Assembly (NCBI GenBank): GCA_934661375.1
Contig: CAKUJH010000027.1
Location: 1 to 49,038, forward strand
From: an uncultured Victivallales bacterium
GTDB taxonomy: Bacteria > Verrucomicrobiota > Lentisphaeria > Victivallales > UBA1829
Direction: 5' to 3'
Length of the DNA: 49,038 nucleotides
Made by a program: the position numbers and the translations under genes. A model generated the notes under the pieces. The model was not told where the DNA came from. It did not search any database and worked only from the letters and a program-made list of their open reading frames with translations. Each line of letters opens with the position of its first letter. The stretch's first letter is position 1. Positions 17,511 to 26,259 of this stretch are shown here, in pieces.

Positions 17511-18281
17511 ATGCTGAAACTGAAAAACAGAACGGCTGCCGTTACGGGCGGTGGCGGATACATCGGCTCCGAAATCTGCCGCAAACTCGCAGAACAGGGC
17601 GCAAATATCGCGGTCATTGACATCCGCAGGGAAGCCGCGGATGCCGCCGCCGAATCCGTCCGCGCCGCAGGAGGAACCGCCGAAAGTTTCGTCGCGGACA
17701 TCACCGACTACTCCGCCGTCGTCAAACTCATGGACTCCATTGCGGAACGGTTCGGTTCCATTGATATTCTCGTCAACGTTGCCGGCGGCTCCGCCCGCAC
17801 AAAATGCCGGGAATTCAAAGATCAGGAAATGGACGTCATTGAAGCCGTCCTGAAAATGAACCTATTCAGCGCGATCTGCTGCACCCGCGCGGTCGTCAAC
17901 CGGATGGTCGCGGCGAAATGGGGCAAAATCATCTTCATCGGCTCCTCGGTGGGAGTCGGCGGTCTGCCGTACGGCGCGGAATATGCGGCATCCAAGGGCG
18001 CAATTTTCTCTCTTACTCGCTCGCTTGCCATGGAACTCGGACCGTACAACATCAATGTCAACTGCGTCTCGCCCGGCATCGTGCCGCGTCCGGAAGAGGA
18101 ACGCTCCCGCGGGGAAGCCGCGGAACGGACCGCGCGCGAAAAAAGCTGGACGACCCGTATCGGAAAGCCGTCGGATATTGCCAATATGGTAACGTACCTC
18201 TGTTCTCCCGAAGCAGAGTATGTCATCGGGCAGAATTTCATTGTGGACGGCGGACGCACTCTCGGGTTGAAAGGAAACTGA
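17511..18281 (+). CDS. SDR-family oxidoreductase
   Basis: A 256-aa classical short-chain dehydrogenase. The cofactor motif TGGGGYIG (residues 12-19) is a variant of TGxxxGIG; D37 after the second strand (VIDIRR) suggests NAD preference. NVAGG is near residue 89, catalytic Ser is in FIGSSVG (145/146), and Y158 and K162 form YAASK. SPGIVPRP follows. The ATG at 17511 has AAAGGAAT upstream; a longer frame from 17442 lacks a good site. It lies 78 bp behind the Gfo gene and 2 bp before the next gene. The specific substrate is unknown. Confidence 0.85.
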   Translation: MLKLKNRTAAVTGGGGYIGSEICRKLAEQGANIAVIDIRREAADAAAESVRAAGGTAESFVADITDYSAVVKLMDSIAERFGSIDILVNVAGGSARTKCREFKDQEMDVIEAVLKMNLFSAICCTRAVVNRMVAAKWGKIIFIGSSVGVGGLPYGAEYAASKGAIFSLTRSLAMELGPYNINVNCVSPGIVPRPEEERSRGEAAERTAREKSWTTRIGKPSDIANMVTYLCSPEAEYVIGQNFIVDGGRTLGLKGN

Positions 18282-18283
18282 CC

Positions 18284-19252
18284 ATGAATATGCACGCAAT
18301 GCTTGTCGGAGAAAACCAGTCTCTCCGCTGGTGTGAAGTCCCCGCCCCCGTTCCCCGTGCGGATGAAGTGCTGATTGAAGTTCACGCCGCGGCTCTGAAC
18401 CGCGCCGATCTGCTCCAGCGTGCCGGAAAATATCCGCCGCCTCCGGGATGGCCGGAATGGATGGGACTCGAAATCGCCGGAATTGTTCTCCGTGCGCCGC
18501 AGGGTGGACGCTGGCGGCCGGGCGACAAGGTCTGCGCACTGCTCGGCGGCGGTGGTTATGCGGAAAAAGCTGCGGTTCCGCAGAATATGGTTCTTCCCGT
18601 TCCGCGCGGATTCAGTTTCGAGGAAGCCGCCGCAATTCCAGAAGTTTTCGCAACTGCCTGGCTGAATCTGCATTACGAAGCGGAACTGAAAGCGGGCGAA
18701 ACCATTTTCATTCAGGCGGGAGCCAGCGGACTCGGCACGGCGGCGATTCAAGTGGCGAAACTCATGGGCGCAAAAGCGGTAACCAGTGTCGGAGCCGATG
18801 ACAAACTGGAATTCGTGCGCAAACTCGGCGCAGAAGATGCCGTCAACCGCAAAAAGGAAAATCCTGCCGTGCTGTTCGGCCGCCACGAAATCAATGCGGT
18901 GCTTGACTGTGTCGGCGGTGCCGTCCTCGGCGAAAGTATCGGCAAAATGGCTGTCGGCGGGAGATGGATTCTCGTTTCGACCCTCGGCGGCGAAACCGCG
19001 GAAATTCCGCTGCGCCCGATTCTCAAACGCGCAATCACGCTCAAAGGAAGCACTCTCCGCAGCCGCACAAACGAAAAGAAAGCACAGATCCTCGCCGATC
19101 TGGAACGGGTGATCTGGCCGGCATTCGAATCAGGCAGAATCCGTCCGGTCATTCAGAAAATTCTCCCGATCCGGCAGGCGGAAGAAGCTCACGAACTTCT
19201 GCGCGCAGGACACGGCATCGGAAAAATCGTGCTTACCGTAGGGAAAGCATAA
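18284..19252 (+). CDS. Quinone oxidoreductase-like MDR dehydrogenase (PIG3/QOR type)
   Basis: A 322-aa medium-chain reductase. The GroES-like half carries LNRADLLQRAGKYPPPPGWPEWMGLEIAGIV, closely matching the TP53I3/PIG3 and QOR family signature. The Rossmann half has IFIQAGASGLGTAAIQVAKLMGAK (about residue 147). No zinc-binding cysteine cluster is present, as expected for quinone oxidoreductases. The start follows the SDR stop by 2 bp, with AAAGGAAAC overlapping the SDR end. Probably an NADPH-dependent quinone or enone reductase; its link to the sugar dehydrogenases is unclear. Confidence 0.82.
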   Translation: MNMHAMLVGENQSLRWCEVPAPVPRADEVLIEVHAAALNRADLLQRAGKYPPPPGWPEWMGLEIAGIVLRAPQGGRWRPGDKVCALLGGGGYAEKAAVPQNMVLPVPRGFSFEEAAAIPEVFATAWLNLHYEAELKAGETIFIQAGASGLGTAAIQVAKLMGAKAVTSVGADDKLEFVRKLGAEDAVNRKKENPAVLFGRHEINAVLDCVGGAVLGESIGKMAVGGRWILVSTLGGETAEIPLRPILKRAITLKGSTLRSRTNEKKAQILADLERVIWPAFESGRIRPVIQKILPIRQAEEAHELLRAGHGIGKIVLTVGKA

Positions 19253-19288
19253 GATTTCTCTGCGGAAACAGCAGATCTCACCCTATTG

Positions 19289-19327
19289 AAAAAGCCGGGA
19301 CTCTCACACAACGGGAGCCTCGGCTTT
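19289..19327 (-). terminator. Terminator between convergent QOR and rhaA
   Basis: AAAGCCG pairs with CGGCTTT around a 23-base loop that can pair further (GGGAG/CTCTC). On the minus strand it ends in a five-T run, so it serves rhaA best; it sits between two convergent genes. Confidence 0.6.
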
Positions 19328-19348
19328 CTGTAAAGACATTCAGAAAAA

Positions 19349-20611
19349 TCAGCTGCGTTTCAGCAGGACATTCTTTTCATAATCTTCAATTTCATCCATG
19401 AAGGAAATACCGGCGGGAACATCGTTCTTCGCGCAGAAATAATCATAGACCGCGCCCATCGGCATGGCTTTGAGTTCTTCCAGCAGAGCCAGTTTCCGGG
19501 AATTGGACGCCTTCTTTTCCATGGCAGCCAGTTCCTTCTGCGGCTGAAGCAGCGCCGCCAGCAGAGCTTTCTGCATATTCCGCGTGCCGATCGTCCACGC
19601 CGCAATACGGTTGATCGTGGCATCAAAGTAATCCAGACCGATATGAACCCGTTTCGGATTGTTGCGGACAATTTCCGCCGCAATGTTCTGAAGTTCATCG
19701 TCAAACAGAACCACATGGTCGGAATCCCAGCGGACCGGGCGGCTCACATGGAGCAGGATTTCGTCCAGATACAGCAGAACCGCGCTGATTTTGTCGCTGA
19801 TGACTTCCGTCGGATGGAAATGACCGGAATCCAGACAGAGCAGCAGGTTGTTCCGGATGGCATAACCCAGATAGAATTCGTTGGAACCGACCGTGCAGGA
19901 TTCCACGCCGATACCGAAAAGTTTTGATTCCACGGCATCCCGCATGTATTTCGGGGAAATCTTTTCCGCGAACACAGTATCCAGCGATTCGACAAGACGT
20001 TTTCTTGCGGCGGCGCGGTCAACGGTGATATCTTTGAATCCGTCCGGAATCCAGGTGTTCATGATGCAGGGCGTACCGAGTGCTTTCCCCATGGCGGCGG
20101 CAATTTTGCGGCAGGCGATGCCGTGTTCAATCCAGAAATTGCGGATGCCTTTGTCCGGGCTGGACAAGGTCAGATTGGAAGCCGCTTTCGGATGTCCGAA
20201 GTACGACGGATTGAAATCCAGACCGGTTTTCTTTTCCTTCGCCCAGTCAATCCAGCTCTGGAAATGTTCCGGTTCGATTCGGTTGCGTTCGACAGCGCGT
20301 CTGGAATCCAGATAAATGGCATGGAGATTCAGACGTTTTGCGCCGGGGATCAGACGGAAAGCGAAATTCAGGTCGGCGCGGAGTTCTTCCACATTGCGGG
20401 CGCGTCCGGGATAATTTCCAGTGGAAAGAATCCCGCCGGAAGTGCCGCCGGCATCCTTTTCAAATCCGTTGACGTCATCCCCCTGCCAGCAATGCAGGGA
20501 AATCGGAATCTGCGCCAGTGCGGTCAGTGCTTTATCCGTATCTATGCCCATTTCGGCATAACATGCCTTCGCCGTCTGATAGCGTTTTTCGATCTCTTTC
20601 ATTGAACTCAT
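19349..20611 (-). CDS. rhaA: L-rhamnose isomerase
   Basis: A 420-aa enzyme converting L-rhamnose to L-rhamnulose, normal length for RhaA (419 aa in E. coli). Family features: PISLHCWQGDDVNGFE near residue 37, GNYPGRARN, LDFNPSYFGHP, the metal and substrate region LCLDSGHFHPTEVISDK (about residue 255) and VRWDSDHVV. The ATG has GAGAGG and AAGGAG upstream. It is 28 bp behind the LeuA-family gene on the same strand. No rhamnulokinase or aldolase (rhaB, rhaD) is in the window, so the rest of the route lies elsewhere. Confidence 0.95.
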   Translation of the reverse strand: MSSMKEIEKRYQTAKACYAEMGIDTDKALTALAQIPISLHCWQGDDVNGFEKDAGGTSGGILSTGNYPGRARNVEELRADLNFAFRLIPGAKRLNLHAIYLDSRRAVERNRIEPEHFQSWIDWAKEKKTGLDFNPSYFGHPKAASNLTLSSPDKGIRNFWIEHGIACRKIAAAMGKALGTPCIMNTWIPDGFKDITVDRAAARKRLVESLDTVFAEKISPKYMRDAVESKLFGIGVESCTVGSNEFYLGYAIRNNLLLCLDSGHFHPTEVISDKISAVLLYLDEILLHVSRPVRWDSDHVVLFDDELQNIAAEIVRNNPKRVHIGLDYFDATINRIAAWTIGTRNMQKALLAALLQPQKELAAMEKKASNSRKLALLEELKAMPMGAVYDYFCAKNDVPAGISFMDEIEDYEKNVLLKRS

Positions 20612-20639
20612 ACCTCTCTATCTCCTTCTGATTTTGAAT

Positions 20640-22178
20640 TTATTTGACCACCAGATTCAGCATCTTTTCCGTCGCGACAATTGCGGCAGCCATCTGGTCG
20701 CAGTCCACCCCCGTTGTAGTGAGACGCCGTCCGGCGGACAGTTCCCAGCAGATCGTGGTTTCGACCAGGGCGTCGGTTTTGCCGCCCGGCGGGATACGGA
20801 CTTCGTAATCCGCCAGTTTCGGGAGCTGAATTCCCTGTTTGCGCAGCTCGCGGCGCAGCACTTTCACAAACGCATCATAACCGCCGTCGCCGGAACCGGA
20901 TGCCACCACTTCAACACCGTCGATCCGCAGTGTAACCGTTGCCTTCGGCAAAGATTTCATACGCGATTCGATCGTATAATCGACCACCTGAATCCGTCCG
21001 GAAGTGGGCGTCCGCAGAACGTTGGAAATGATGAACGGCAGATCGGCGGGCGTAACCTGTTTCTTGCGATCCCCCAGACGCACGATCTCCTGCAATACCT
21101 TGTTCCGCTGTTCCGGCAGCAGTTCCTCTATTCCGAACAATGCCAGATTCTGATCCAGCGATGCCTTGCCGGACAGTTTGCCCAGCGCATAATTGCGGTT
21201 GCGACCGAAACGCTCCGGCAGCAGATCGTTCATATAAAGATTGCCTTTTTTGTCGCCGTCGGCATGAACGCCGCAAGTCTGCGTGAATACATCGCTTCCG
21301 ACCACCGGAGTATTCCAGGAATACCGTTTTCCGGAAAGAGCCTGCACCACTTCAGACGCATGTTGTATCTCTTTTTCCGCAATACGGGTGCGGCGCTCCG
21401 TCTGGTCATGAACCGAAACCACCAGTTCCGCCAGCGGCTGATTGCCGGTGCGTTCGCCCAGCCCGTTGATGGATGTATGAATACCGGAAACCCCTGCCCG
21501 GACTGCCGCCAGCGAATTGGCGGTAACCAGTCCGTAATCATTGTGTCCGTGAAAATCCAGCCGGACATCCGGAAACGCGGAATAAATCCAGTCCAGATAC
21601 CTGGTCATGCGGTCCGGCGTCATGATCCCCAGCGTATCGGGCAGCATGATGCGTTCCACCGGACAATCCTGCAGAGCTTTGAAAAACTCGTAAACATACG
21701 GGAAAGAGGACGCCATGCCGTTGGACCAGTCTTCCAGATACACATTGACCGACAGACCGAGAGCGGCGGCTTTCTCAATTTCCGCGCAGACTTCCGCCCG
21801 GTGCTGTGCTGGTTCCTTGCGGAGCTGAATCCGGCAATGGCGTTCCGAACCCTTGGCAAGCAGATTCAGTACCCGTCCGCCCGCATCCTGAATCCAGTGA
21901 GCCGATTTGCCGTTGTCCACAAATCCCAGAATTTCCATACGTTCCGCACAGCTGCGGTGATCCGCCCATGCCAGAATGTCGGCAATTGCCTGCCGTTCCC
22001 CTTCGGAAACCCGCGCAGAACCGATTTCCAGACGGTCTACATGCAGATGATTAATCAGCAGCCGCACGATTCCGAGTTTTTCTGCGGGAGTAAATGCCAC
22101 TCCCGGTGTTTGCTCTCCGTCACGGAGCGTTGTATCCATGACCTCGATATATCGGTCGTTACGGTTCTTCATTTTCAT
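20640..22178 (-). CDS. LeuA-family alpha-isopropylmalate/citramalate synthase-like enzyme
   Basis: A 512-aa DRE-TIM metallolyase. The catalytic barrel carries VMDTTLRDGEQTPGVAF (about residue 14), the metal motif DFHGHNDYGLVTANS (about 210) and GLGERTGNQPLAE. The C-terminal third (about 390-510, with SGDGGYDAF) is a LeuA allosteric domain. Such enzymes condense acetyl-CoA with a 2-keto acid. The order resembles the Bacteroidetes-type LeuA2 proteins more than canonical LeuA; citramalate synthase is an alternative. No leuB, leuC or leuD is nearby; instead it precedes rhaA. AGGTGAT is the ribosome site; an in-frame second ATG two codons later is possible. Confidence 0.82.
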   Translation of the reverse strand: MKMKNRNDRYIEVMDTTLRDGEQTPGVAFTPAEKLGIVRLLINHLHVDRLEIGSARVSEGERQAIADILAWADHRSCAERMEILGFVDNGKSAHWIQDAGGRVLNLLAKGSERHCRIQLRKEPAQHRAEVCAEIEKAAALGLSVNVYLEDWSNGMASSFPYVYEFFKALQDCPVERIMLPDTLGIMTPDRMTRYLDWIYSAFPDVRLDFHGHNDYGLVTANSLAAVRAGVSGIHTSINGLGERTGNQPLAELVVSVHDQTERRTRIAEKEIQHASEVVQALSGKRYSWNTPVVGSDVFTQTCGVHADGDKKGNLYMNDLLPERFGRNRNYALGKLSGKASLDQNLALFGIEELLPEQRNKVLQEIVRLGDRKKQVTPADLPFIISNVLRTPTSGRIQVVDYTIESRMKSLPKATVTLRIDGVEVVASGSGDGGYDAFVKVLRRELRKQGIQLPKLADYEVRIPPGGKTDALVETTICWELSAGRRLTTTGVDCDQMAAAIVATEKMLNLVVK

Positions 22179-22210
22179 ACATCACCTGCCTGTTGATTTG
22201 ATAGACTGAT

Positions 22211-22238
22211 AATATACTTGCGGCGGAAACATTTGCAA
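22211..22238 (-). promoter_or_regulatory. Promoter of the LeuA-family gene and rhaA
   Basis: On the minus strand TTGCAA and TATATT are separated by 16 bp, about 33 bp before the ATG. Confidence 0.55.
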
Positions 22239-22250
22239 GCGGCGCAGAAA

Positions 22251-22294
22251 GGAAAAATCCGTTCAATCTGAAGATTTTGAATCCGAAGGAACGG
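22251..22294 (-). terminator. Probable terminator of the MFS gene
   Basis: CCGTTC and GAACGG bracket a loop with further complementary stretches (TCTGAAGATT against AATCCGAAGGA), followed on the minus strand by ATTTTTCC. It begins 13 bp past the stop of the transporter gene. Confidence 0.5.
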
Positions 22295-22306
22295 CTGCTG
22301 CTCCGC

Positions 22307-23539
22307 TCATGCTTTGCCGCCGGCAGCAGAAATCCGGCGGATTTTCCAGAGCGTAAAGCCTACAAACGGGATCAGCAGCAGGAACCCCAGGGCGGCTGTA
22401 ATGTAAACGCTGCGGACTCCCCAGTGATAAATCACGGTTCCGCCCAGCAATGCAGCCAGCAGAATTCCCGTGGTACGGAACGTGGAACTCCAGCCGAAAA
22501 TCTGTCCGCGCCGTTCAGGCGGCGAGGCTTTGGACAACATGGTCAGAAACACCGGTTCCAGTCCGCCTGCCGTAATAAAGGAAAAGAAACGCGCTCCGCC
22601 GAGAACCGCAAGGCTGGGCGCAAATCCCTGTGCCAGCACAAACACGATCGACAGAGCCAGCGCGGGAAAAGCAATTTTCCCCGGCGAAAAGCGGTCGGTC
22701 AGCCAGCCGATGCTGACTCCCGCAATCACGCCGCCGCCCGCCGCCAGGGCGCTGATCCAGCCCGTATGAAATTCTGTATTGGCTTTGCCTGCAATCTGTT
22801 CCACCTGCAATGCCAGATAAGATTCATCAAAGCGGCGCGCAAACGCCATCAGCAGAAACAGTCCCAGAATCAGCCAGACCGTCGTCCCGAAATCCGGCAG
22901 ATGCAGTTTCGGCTTTTCCCGAACAGGTTCCAACAGTTTTTTCGGCGGTTCGAAATTCTCATGCACGAAAAACAGCACCAGCAGAGTGCCGATCACGTAC
23001 ATGCCCCCGCACAGCAGAAACGCCGCGGTATACCCGAAATAATGCACGACAATGCCGCCGGCGAGAAAGCCGAGCATGTTGCCGCTCCAGACCGCAGAAC
23101 TCAACGTGCCGAGAACAAAACCATGTTTTTCTTCCGGCGAAGTCGACACCAGCAGCGTCTGAGCCGCATTCACCGTGCCGGAAAACATGCTGGTCAGAAA
23201 ACGGATCGCGATCAAAGACCAGATGGACGGAGCAAATCCCATGCAGGGCATCAGAATTGCCGCGCCGATATTGGCGCGCAGCAGCATCAGCTTGCGCCCG
23301 CTCCGGTCGGCAAGCATCCCCCAGACCGGTGTGAAAATCGCAAAACTCAACATACTGAAAAAATAAAACATGGAAACATACCAGCCGCGCAGATTGGGAT
23401 CCTCAATCCCGAACTTCACGCGCATATACACCGGAATAAAAGGTATGGCGGAAGCAAATCCTGCCAGCGAAAGCAGTTGAGACAGCCAGACAAAAAACAG
23501 GTTTTTCTTCCAGTTGATTTCCTTTTCCGTGCGGCTCAT
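22307..23539 (-). CDS. MFS transporter
   Basis: A 410-aa permease with twelve hydrophobic segments. The motif-A loop GMLADRSGRKLMLLRA (about residue 75) and a matching loop in the second half (GWLTDRFSPGKI) are typical of the DHA1/TetA-like drug:H+ antiporter branch. The N-terminus is cytosolic and basic. GGAGGAG lies about 10 bp before the ATG. It is a single-gene unit; efflux or sugar export is plausible and the substrate is not readable. Confidence 0.85.
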   Translation of the reverse strand: MSRTEKEINWKKNLFFVWLSQLLSLAGFASAIPFIPVYMRVKFGIEDPNLRGWYVSMFYFFSMLSFAIFTPVWGMLADRSGRKLMLLRANIGAAILMPCMGFAPSIWSLIAIRFLTSMFSGTVNAAQTLLVSTSPEEKHGFVLGTLSSAVWSGNMLGFLAGGIVVHYFGYTAAFLLCGGMYVIGTLLVLFFVHENFEPPKKLLEPVREKPKLHLPDFGTTVWLILGLFLLMAFARRFDESYLALQVEQIAGKANTEFHTGWISALAAGGGVIAGVSIGWLTDRFSPGKIAFPALALSIVFVLAQGFAPSLAVLGGARFFSFITAGGLEPVFLTMLSKASPPERRGQIFGWSSTFRTTGILLAALLGGTVIYHWGVRSVYITAALGFLLLIPFVGFTLWKIRRISAAGGKA

Positions 23540-23713
23540 AAAAAAAACTCTCCTCCATCAGATTCATAAAACACCTTTGCGGGACGGCATGAACATGAAT
23601 CTCAATGTAACCCGTAAACCGGATTTTTCCAGTAAGCAACTCTTTTTTCGCCGCTTTTTTCCGATTTCAGGTCGGAAAGCTGAAAAAAAGCCGGTTTTTT
23701 TCCGATTCCGGAC

Positions 23714-23741
23714 TTGAAAAATCAAAAAAGAGATGTACTTT
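23714..23741 (+). promoter_or_regulatory. Candidate promoter of the tRNA-Gly/tRNA-Tyr pair
   Basis: TTGAAA and TACTTT are separated by 16 bp, with about 30 bp to the first tRNA base. A second possibility is TTTACA (23739) with a weak GATAGA 17 bp further. The rest of the 233-bp gap between the MFS start and the tRNA is T-rich and shows nothing else that I recognise. Confidence 0.4.
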
Positions 23742-23772
23742 ACATGACATGAACAATACATGATAGATGTTT

Positions 23773-23846
<74 letters not shown>

Positions 23847-23858
23847 ATATCTGGTTCA

Positions 23859-23943
23859 GGTGGGGTTCCCGAGCGGCCAAAGGGGGCAGACTGTAAATCT
23901 GCTGTCGCTGACTTCGATGGTTCGAATCCATCCCCCACCACCA
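23859..23943 (+). tRNA. tRNA-Tyr (anticodon GTA)
   Basis: An 85-nt class II tRNA with a long variable arm and encoded CCA. Acceptor GGTGGGG pairs with CCCCACC, discriminator A; anticodon stem CAGA/TCTG with loop CTGTAAA gives GTA; T-arm GATGGTTCGAATCCATC. It lies 12 bp after tRNA-Gly and the two are probably co-transcribed. It is immediately followed by an accessory patch with an integrase. Confidence 0.97.
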
Positions 23944-23955
23944 TTCAGAATTTTC

Positions 23956-23979
23956 AGCCGTCATCAGGACGGCTTTTTT
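23956..23979 (+). terminator. Rho-independent terminator of the tRNA pair
   Basis: A perfect 7-bp stem (AGCCGTC/GACGGCT) with a 5-base loop is followed by a T-run. It starts 13 bp after the tRNA-Tyr CCA. Confidence 0.88.
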
Positions 23980-24060
23980 ATTGCCCGGACACCTGTTTTG
24001 AGCGTAAAAAGACACTTTTACGGATTGTCTTGTCTTTGATGGACTGCCTGATGAAACGGC

Positions 24061-25641
24061 ATGGTGGGGGTGCTTAGGGCACATTTTAGGGCACATCCTG
24101 GGGCACATCTTAGGGCACATTTCCTTCTGATGAATCAGATGGGGTATCTGGAACAATATGAGGGCAGATTCACGTTCCGAGTCAGAGTGCCGAAATCTCT
24201 ACGGGATGCTCTGCCGAACAAGATACGGCGGGTCATCCCGATGCAGTACCGTGAGTTTGCGGAACGCAACTGTGCGGTTTGCGGGGAACGGCTGAAACAC
24301 CTTTTCGTGAGGGCAAGTCACGGTATGGTCAATCGGGCGATTCTTGCGGAGCTGGTCCAGCAGATTTGCTTTGATGAACTCTTTGTGGAAAGAGAACGTC
24401 CGGCATACTTTGAACTTCAAACCGTCCCGCAGCACCCGGACTTGCTGGATGCTCTGGCAGCAAAACTGGCTGAATCCTTGAAAATCAGTCTGCCAAGTGA
24501 AAAGCCGTCTGAAACACTGATTATTGCCGTGCATCCGCTGAAAGAGGTCGTTGAACTGTATCTGCGTGAGAAAGCGGAACAGCCGAATGTGAACTTGAAA
24601 ACAGAGAAAGACCGCCGTAATGCGCTCGGATTGCTTTGTGAATATCTCGGTGACAATTTCGACTGTGTGAAAATCAGCCGGGAAGTCATGCTGGACGTGA
24701 AATCGAATCTGCTGAAACGGTATCCGAAAAACCGGAAGAAACTCTATCCGGATTTGTCGCTGCTTGAGGTGCTGAAACTGAAATCAGTCCGGGAATACAT
24801 TTCAGAGACTACGGTCAACCGCTATCTGGAGTTTTTCAGCGGATTTTTCCACTGGTTCGTGCAAGCCGATTTCATGCTGAAAAATCCCACGGAAGGTCTC
24901 TTCGGCAAACATGATTTCTTTGATGTCCGTGAACTGAGACCGCCGTTCACGATAGAGGAACTGACTGCCATCTTCACGATGCTTGCAGACTTGCCGAATC
25001 GACCAAGGTTTATGCCGAAACTCTATCCTATGCGGTATTGGGTGAATCTGCTCGCTCTGTACCAGGGCATGAGGTTGAATGAAATCTGTCAGCTCTATCT
25101 CGATGACATCGTGCTTGCGGAAGAGATACCGTGCATCCGCATCCGTCCGAACAAGGAGCGTCAGCAGAAAGTCAAGAATATGTCGAGTGTACGGACCATA
25201 CCGATTCACAGTGTGATTCTGCGTCTCGGCTTCCTCGGTTACTGTCAGAGTATCTTTATGAGCGTCGGCACAAAAGATACGGTGCTTTTTCAATGTGCCA
25301 CGGCTCTTGACGGAGGGTATCAGCGGAAGATGCAGCAGTTCAACGCCATGATACACGCTCTGCCGCAAATCGACAAACGCAAGAGCATCCACAGTTACCG
25401 TCACAATTTCGATTCTGAACTCTTGAACAACGGTGCAGAGGAGTATTTTATCCTTTGTTTAGACGGACACACTCGCAACGGCGAGGTCTTCCGTCGTTAT
25501 GCCAAGCCGGATATGAAGAAACTCCGTGAAACGCTTGAACTGGCTCGGTATAACGGTCTGGACATCTTTCTGCTGCTACGGAAGACACCGCTCTCTGACA
25601 ATGAGATTTCAAAACAAGCAAAAGCCTTTTTTATGATTTGA
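24061..25641 (+). CDS. Tyrosine recombinase/integrase
   Basis: A site-specific recombinase of up to 526 aa. The N-terminal part (GYLEQYEGRFTFRVRVPKSLRDAL) resembles the DUF6538-type arm-binding start. A SAM-like core-binding domain spans about residues 155-285. The catalytic domain shows all active residues: Arg in YQGMRLNEICQLYLDDI, Lys region KERQQKVKN..SVRTIPIH, HxxR in HSYRHNF, His in LDGHTRNG, and nucleophile Tyr in FRRYAKPD. The start is uncertain: 24061 lies before the 12-bp repeats, while ATG 24130 (MNQMGYLEQ) begins after them, and neither has a clear ribosome site. Codon and base use is less GC-rich than the flanks, consistent with a mobile element behind tRNA-Tyr. Confidence 0.9.
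   Translation: MVGVLRAHFRAHPGAHLRAHFLLMNQMGYLEQYEGRFTFRVRVPKSLRDALPNKIRRVIPMQYREFAERNCAVCGERLKHLFVRASHGMVNRAILAELVQQICFDELFVERERPAYFELQTVPQHPDLLDALAAKLAESLKISLPSEKPSETLIIAVHPLKEVVELYLREKAEQPNVNLKTEKDRRNALGLLCEYLGDNFDCVKISREVMLDVKSNLLKRYPKNRKKLYPDLSLLEVLKLKSVREYISETTVNRYLEFFSGFFHWFVQADFMLKNPTEGLFGKHDFFDVRELRPPFTIEELTAIFTMLADLPNRPRFMPKLYPMRYWVNLLALYQGMRLNEICQLYLDDIVLAEEIPCIRIRPNKERQQKVKNMSSVRTIPIHSVILRLGFLGYCQSIFMSVGTKDTVLFQCATALDGGYQRKMQQFNAMIHALPQIDKRKSIHSYRHNFDSELLNNGAEEYFILCLDGHTRNGEVFRRYAKPDMKKLRETLELARYNGLDIFLLLRKTPLSDNEISKQAKAFFMI
24074..24121. repeat. Tandem 12-bp repeat, four copies, at the integrase start
   Basis: Four consecutive units close to TTAGGGCACATY: GGGCACAT begins at 24077, 24089, 24101 and 24113, a period of exactly 12 bp. 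Read in the integrase frame it gives an RAHF-RAHP-GAHL-RAHF tetrapeptide repeat. It could be an array of recombinase or excisionase arm sites overlapping or just preceding the integrase gene, or part of the attachment region. Confidence 0.8.
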
Positions 25642-25654
25642 AAGGATTCCTTTT

Positions 25655-26230
25655 ATGAAAAAAGAATACGACCTCGAAACCTATGTGAGCAAGTTTTTTC
25701 AGAGACATTCTGAACAGAATCCAGAGAGGACAGACCCATATTGTATCACGACCTTCATCGCAAAAGGGGAAGAATTGTATTTACAGCAGAAACTGAACGC
25801 TCTTACCGCCAAAAGAACAGAACAAATCGCCAAGGAATTTTTCGGTCAGTTCGATACTCTGACCGGGTACAATAGATGGCGCTGTTATTTCGGAACCGGC
25901 AGATTGTACGCATACGCAGCCGGAACCGTTGCCATGACCTTTCTGAAACATGAACCGCTTGATGGTCTGGTGTTTTCGACCTTTGAAACTCTGGAAGAAC
26001 AGTTCCAGGTCGGAACAGATGAACGGTCTATGTTCGCCGTCTATCAGATAAATACAAATGCTCTTGCTGTCTGTCTGGACCATCCGCTGATGGGTGAACT
26101 CATAAACCGTCTGATGCCGATTTTCCGCAAGCATATCTCAATGAAGCTCTATCGGATATACCACGGCAATCTCAAAGGCTTTCGGAAGAGCCTCATACTG
26201 ACCTGGGATGAAATCAGAGAGGTCCAGTAA
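25655..26230 (+). CDS. Uncharacterised protein co-transcribed with the integrase
   Basis: A 191-aa soluble protein of no family I recognise. It begins 13 bp after the integrase stop with AAAGGA 8 bp before the ATG, so the two form an operon. It has a charged N-terminus (KKEYDLETYVSKFFQRH), aromatic-rich GYNRWRCYFGTGRLYAYAAGTVAM at about residues 69-92, and LDHPLMGELINRLMPIFRKH near the end. There are no membrane segments, no signal peptide and no obvious helix-turn-helix. Position suggests a directionality factor, element maintenance protein or cargo; none of these is shown by sequence. Confidence 0.75.
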   Translation: MKKEYDLETYVSKFFQRHSEQNPERTDPYCITTFIAKGEELYLQQKLNALTAKRTEQIAKEFFGQFDTLTGYNRWRCYFGTGRLYAYAAGTVAMTFLKHEPLDGLVFSTFETLEEQFQVGTDERSMFAVYQINTNALAVCLDHPLMGELINRLMPIFRKHISMKLYRIYHGNLKGFRKSLILTWDEIREVQ

Positions 26231-26259
26231 ATATACCTACACTATGTCTTTAAGGACAG

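Noticed and set aside
23640..23715. Two TTTTTTCCGATT direct repeats with short palindromes upstream of the MFS gene
   Set aside because: They are low-complexity T-rich DNA, with imperfect stems and no clear relation to a promoter.
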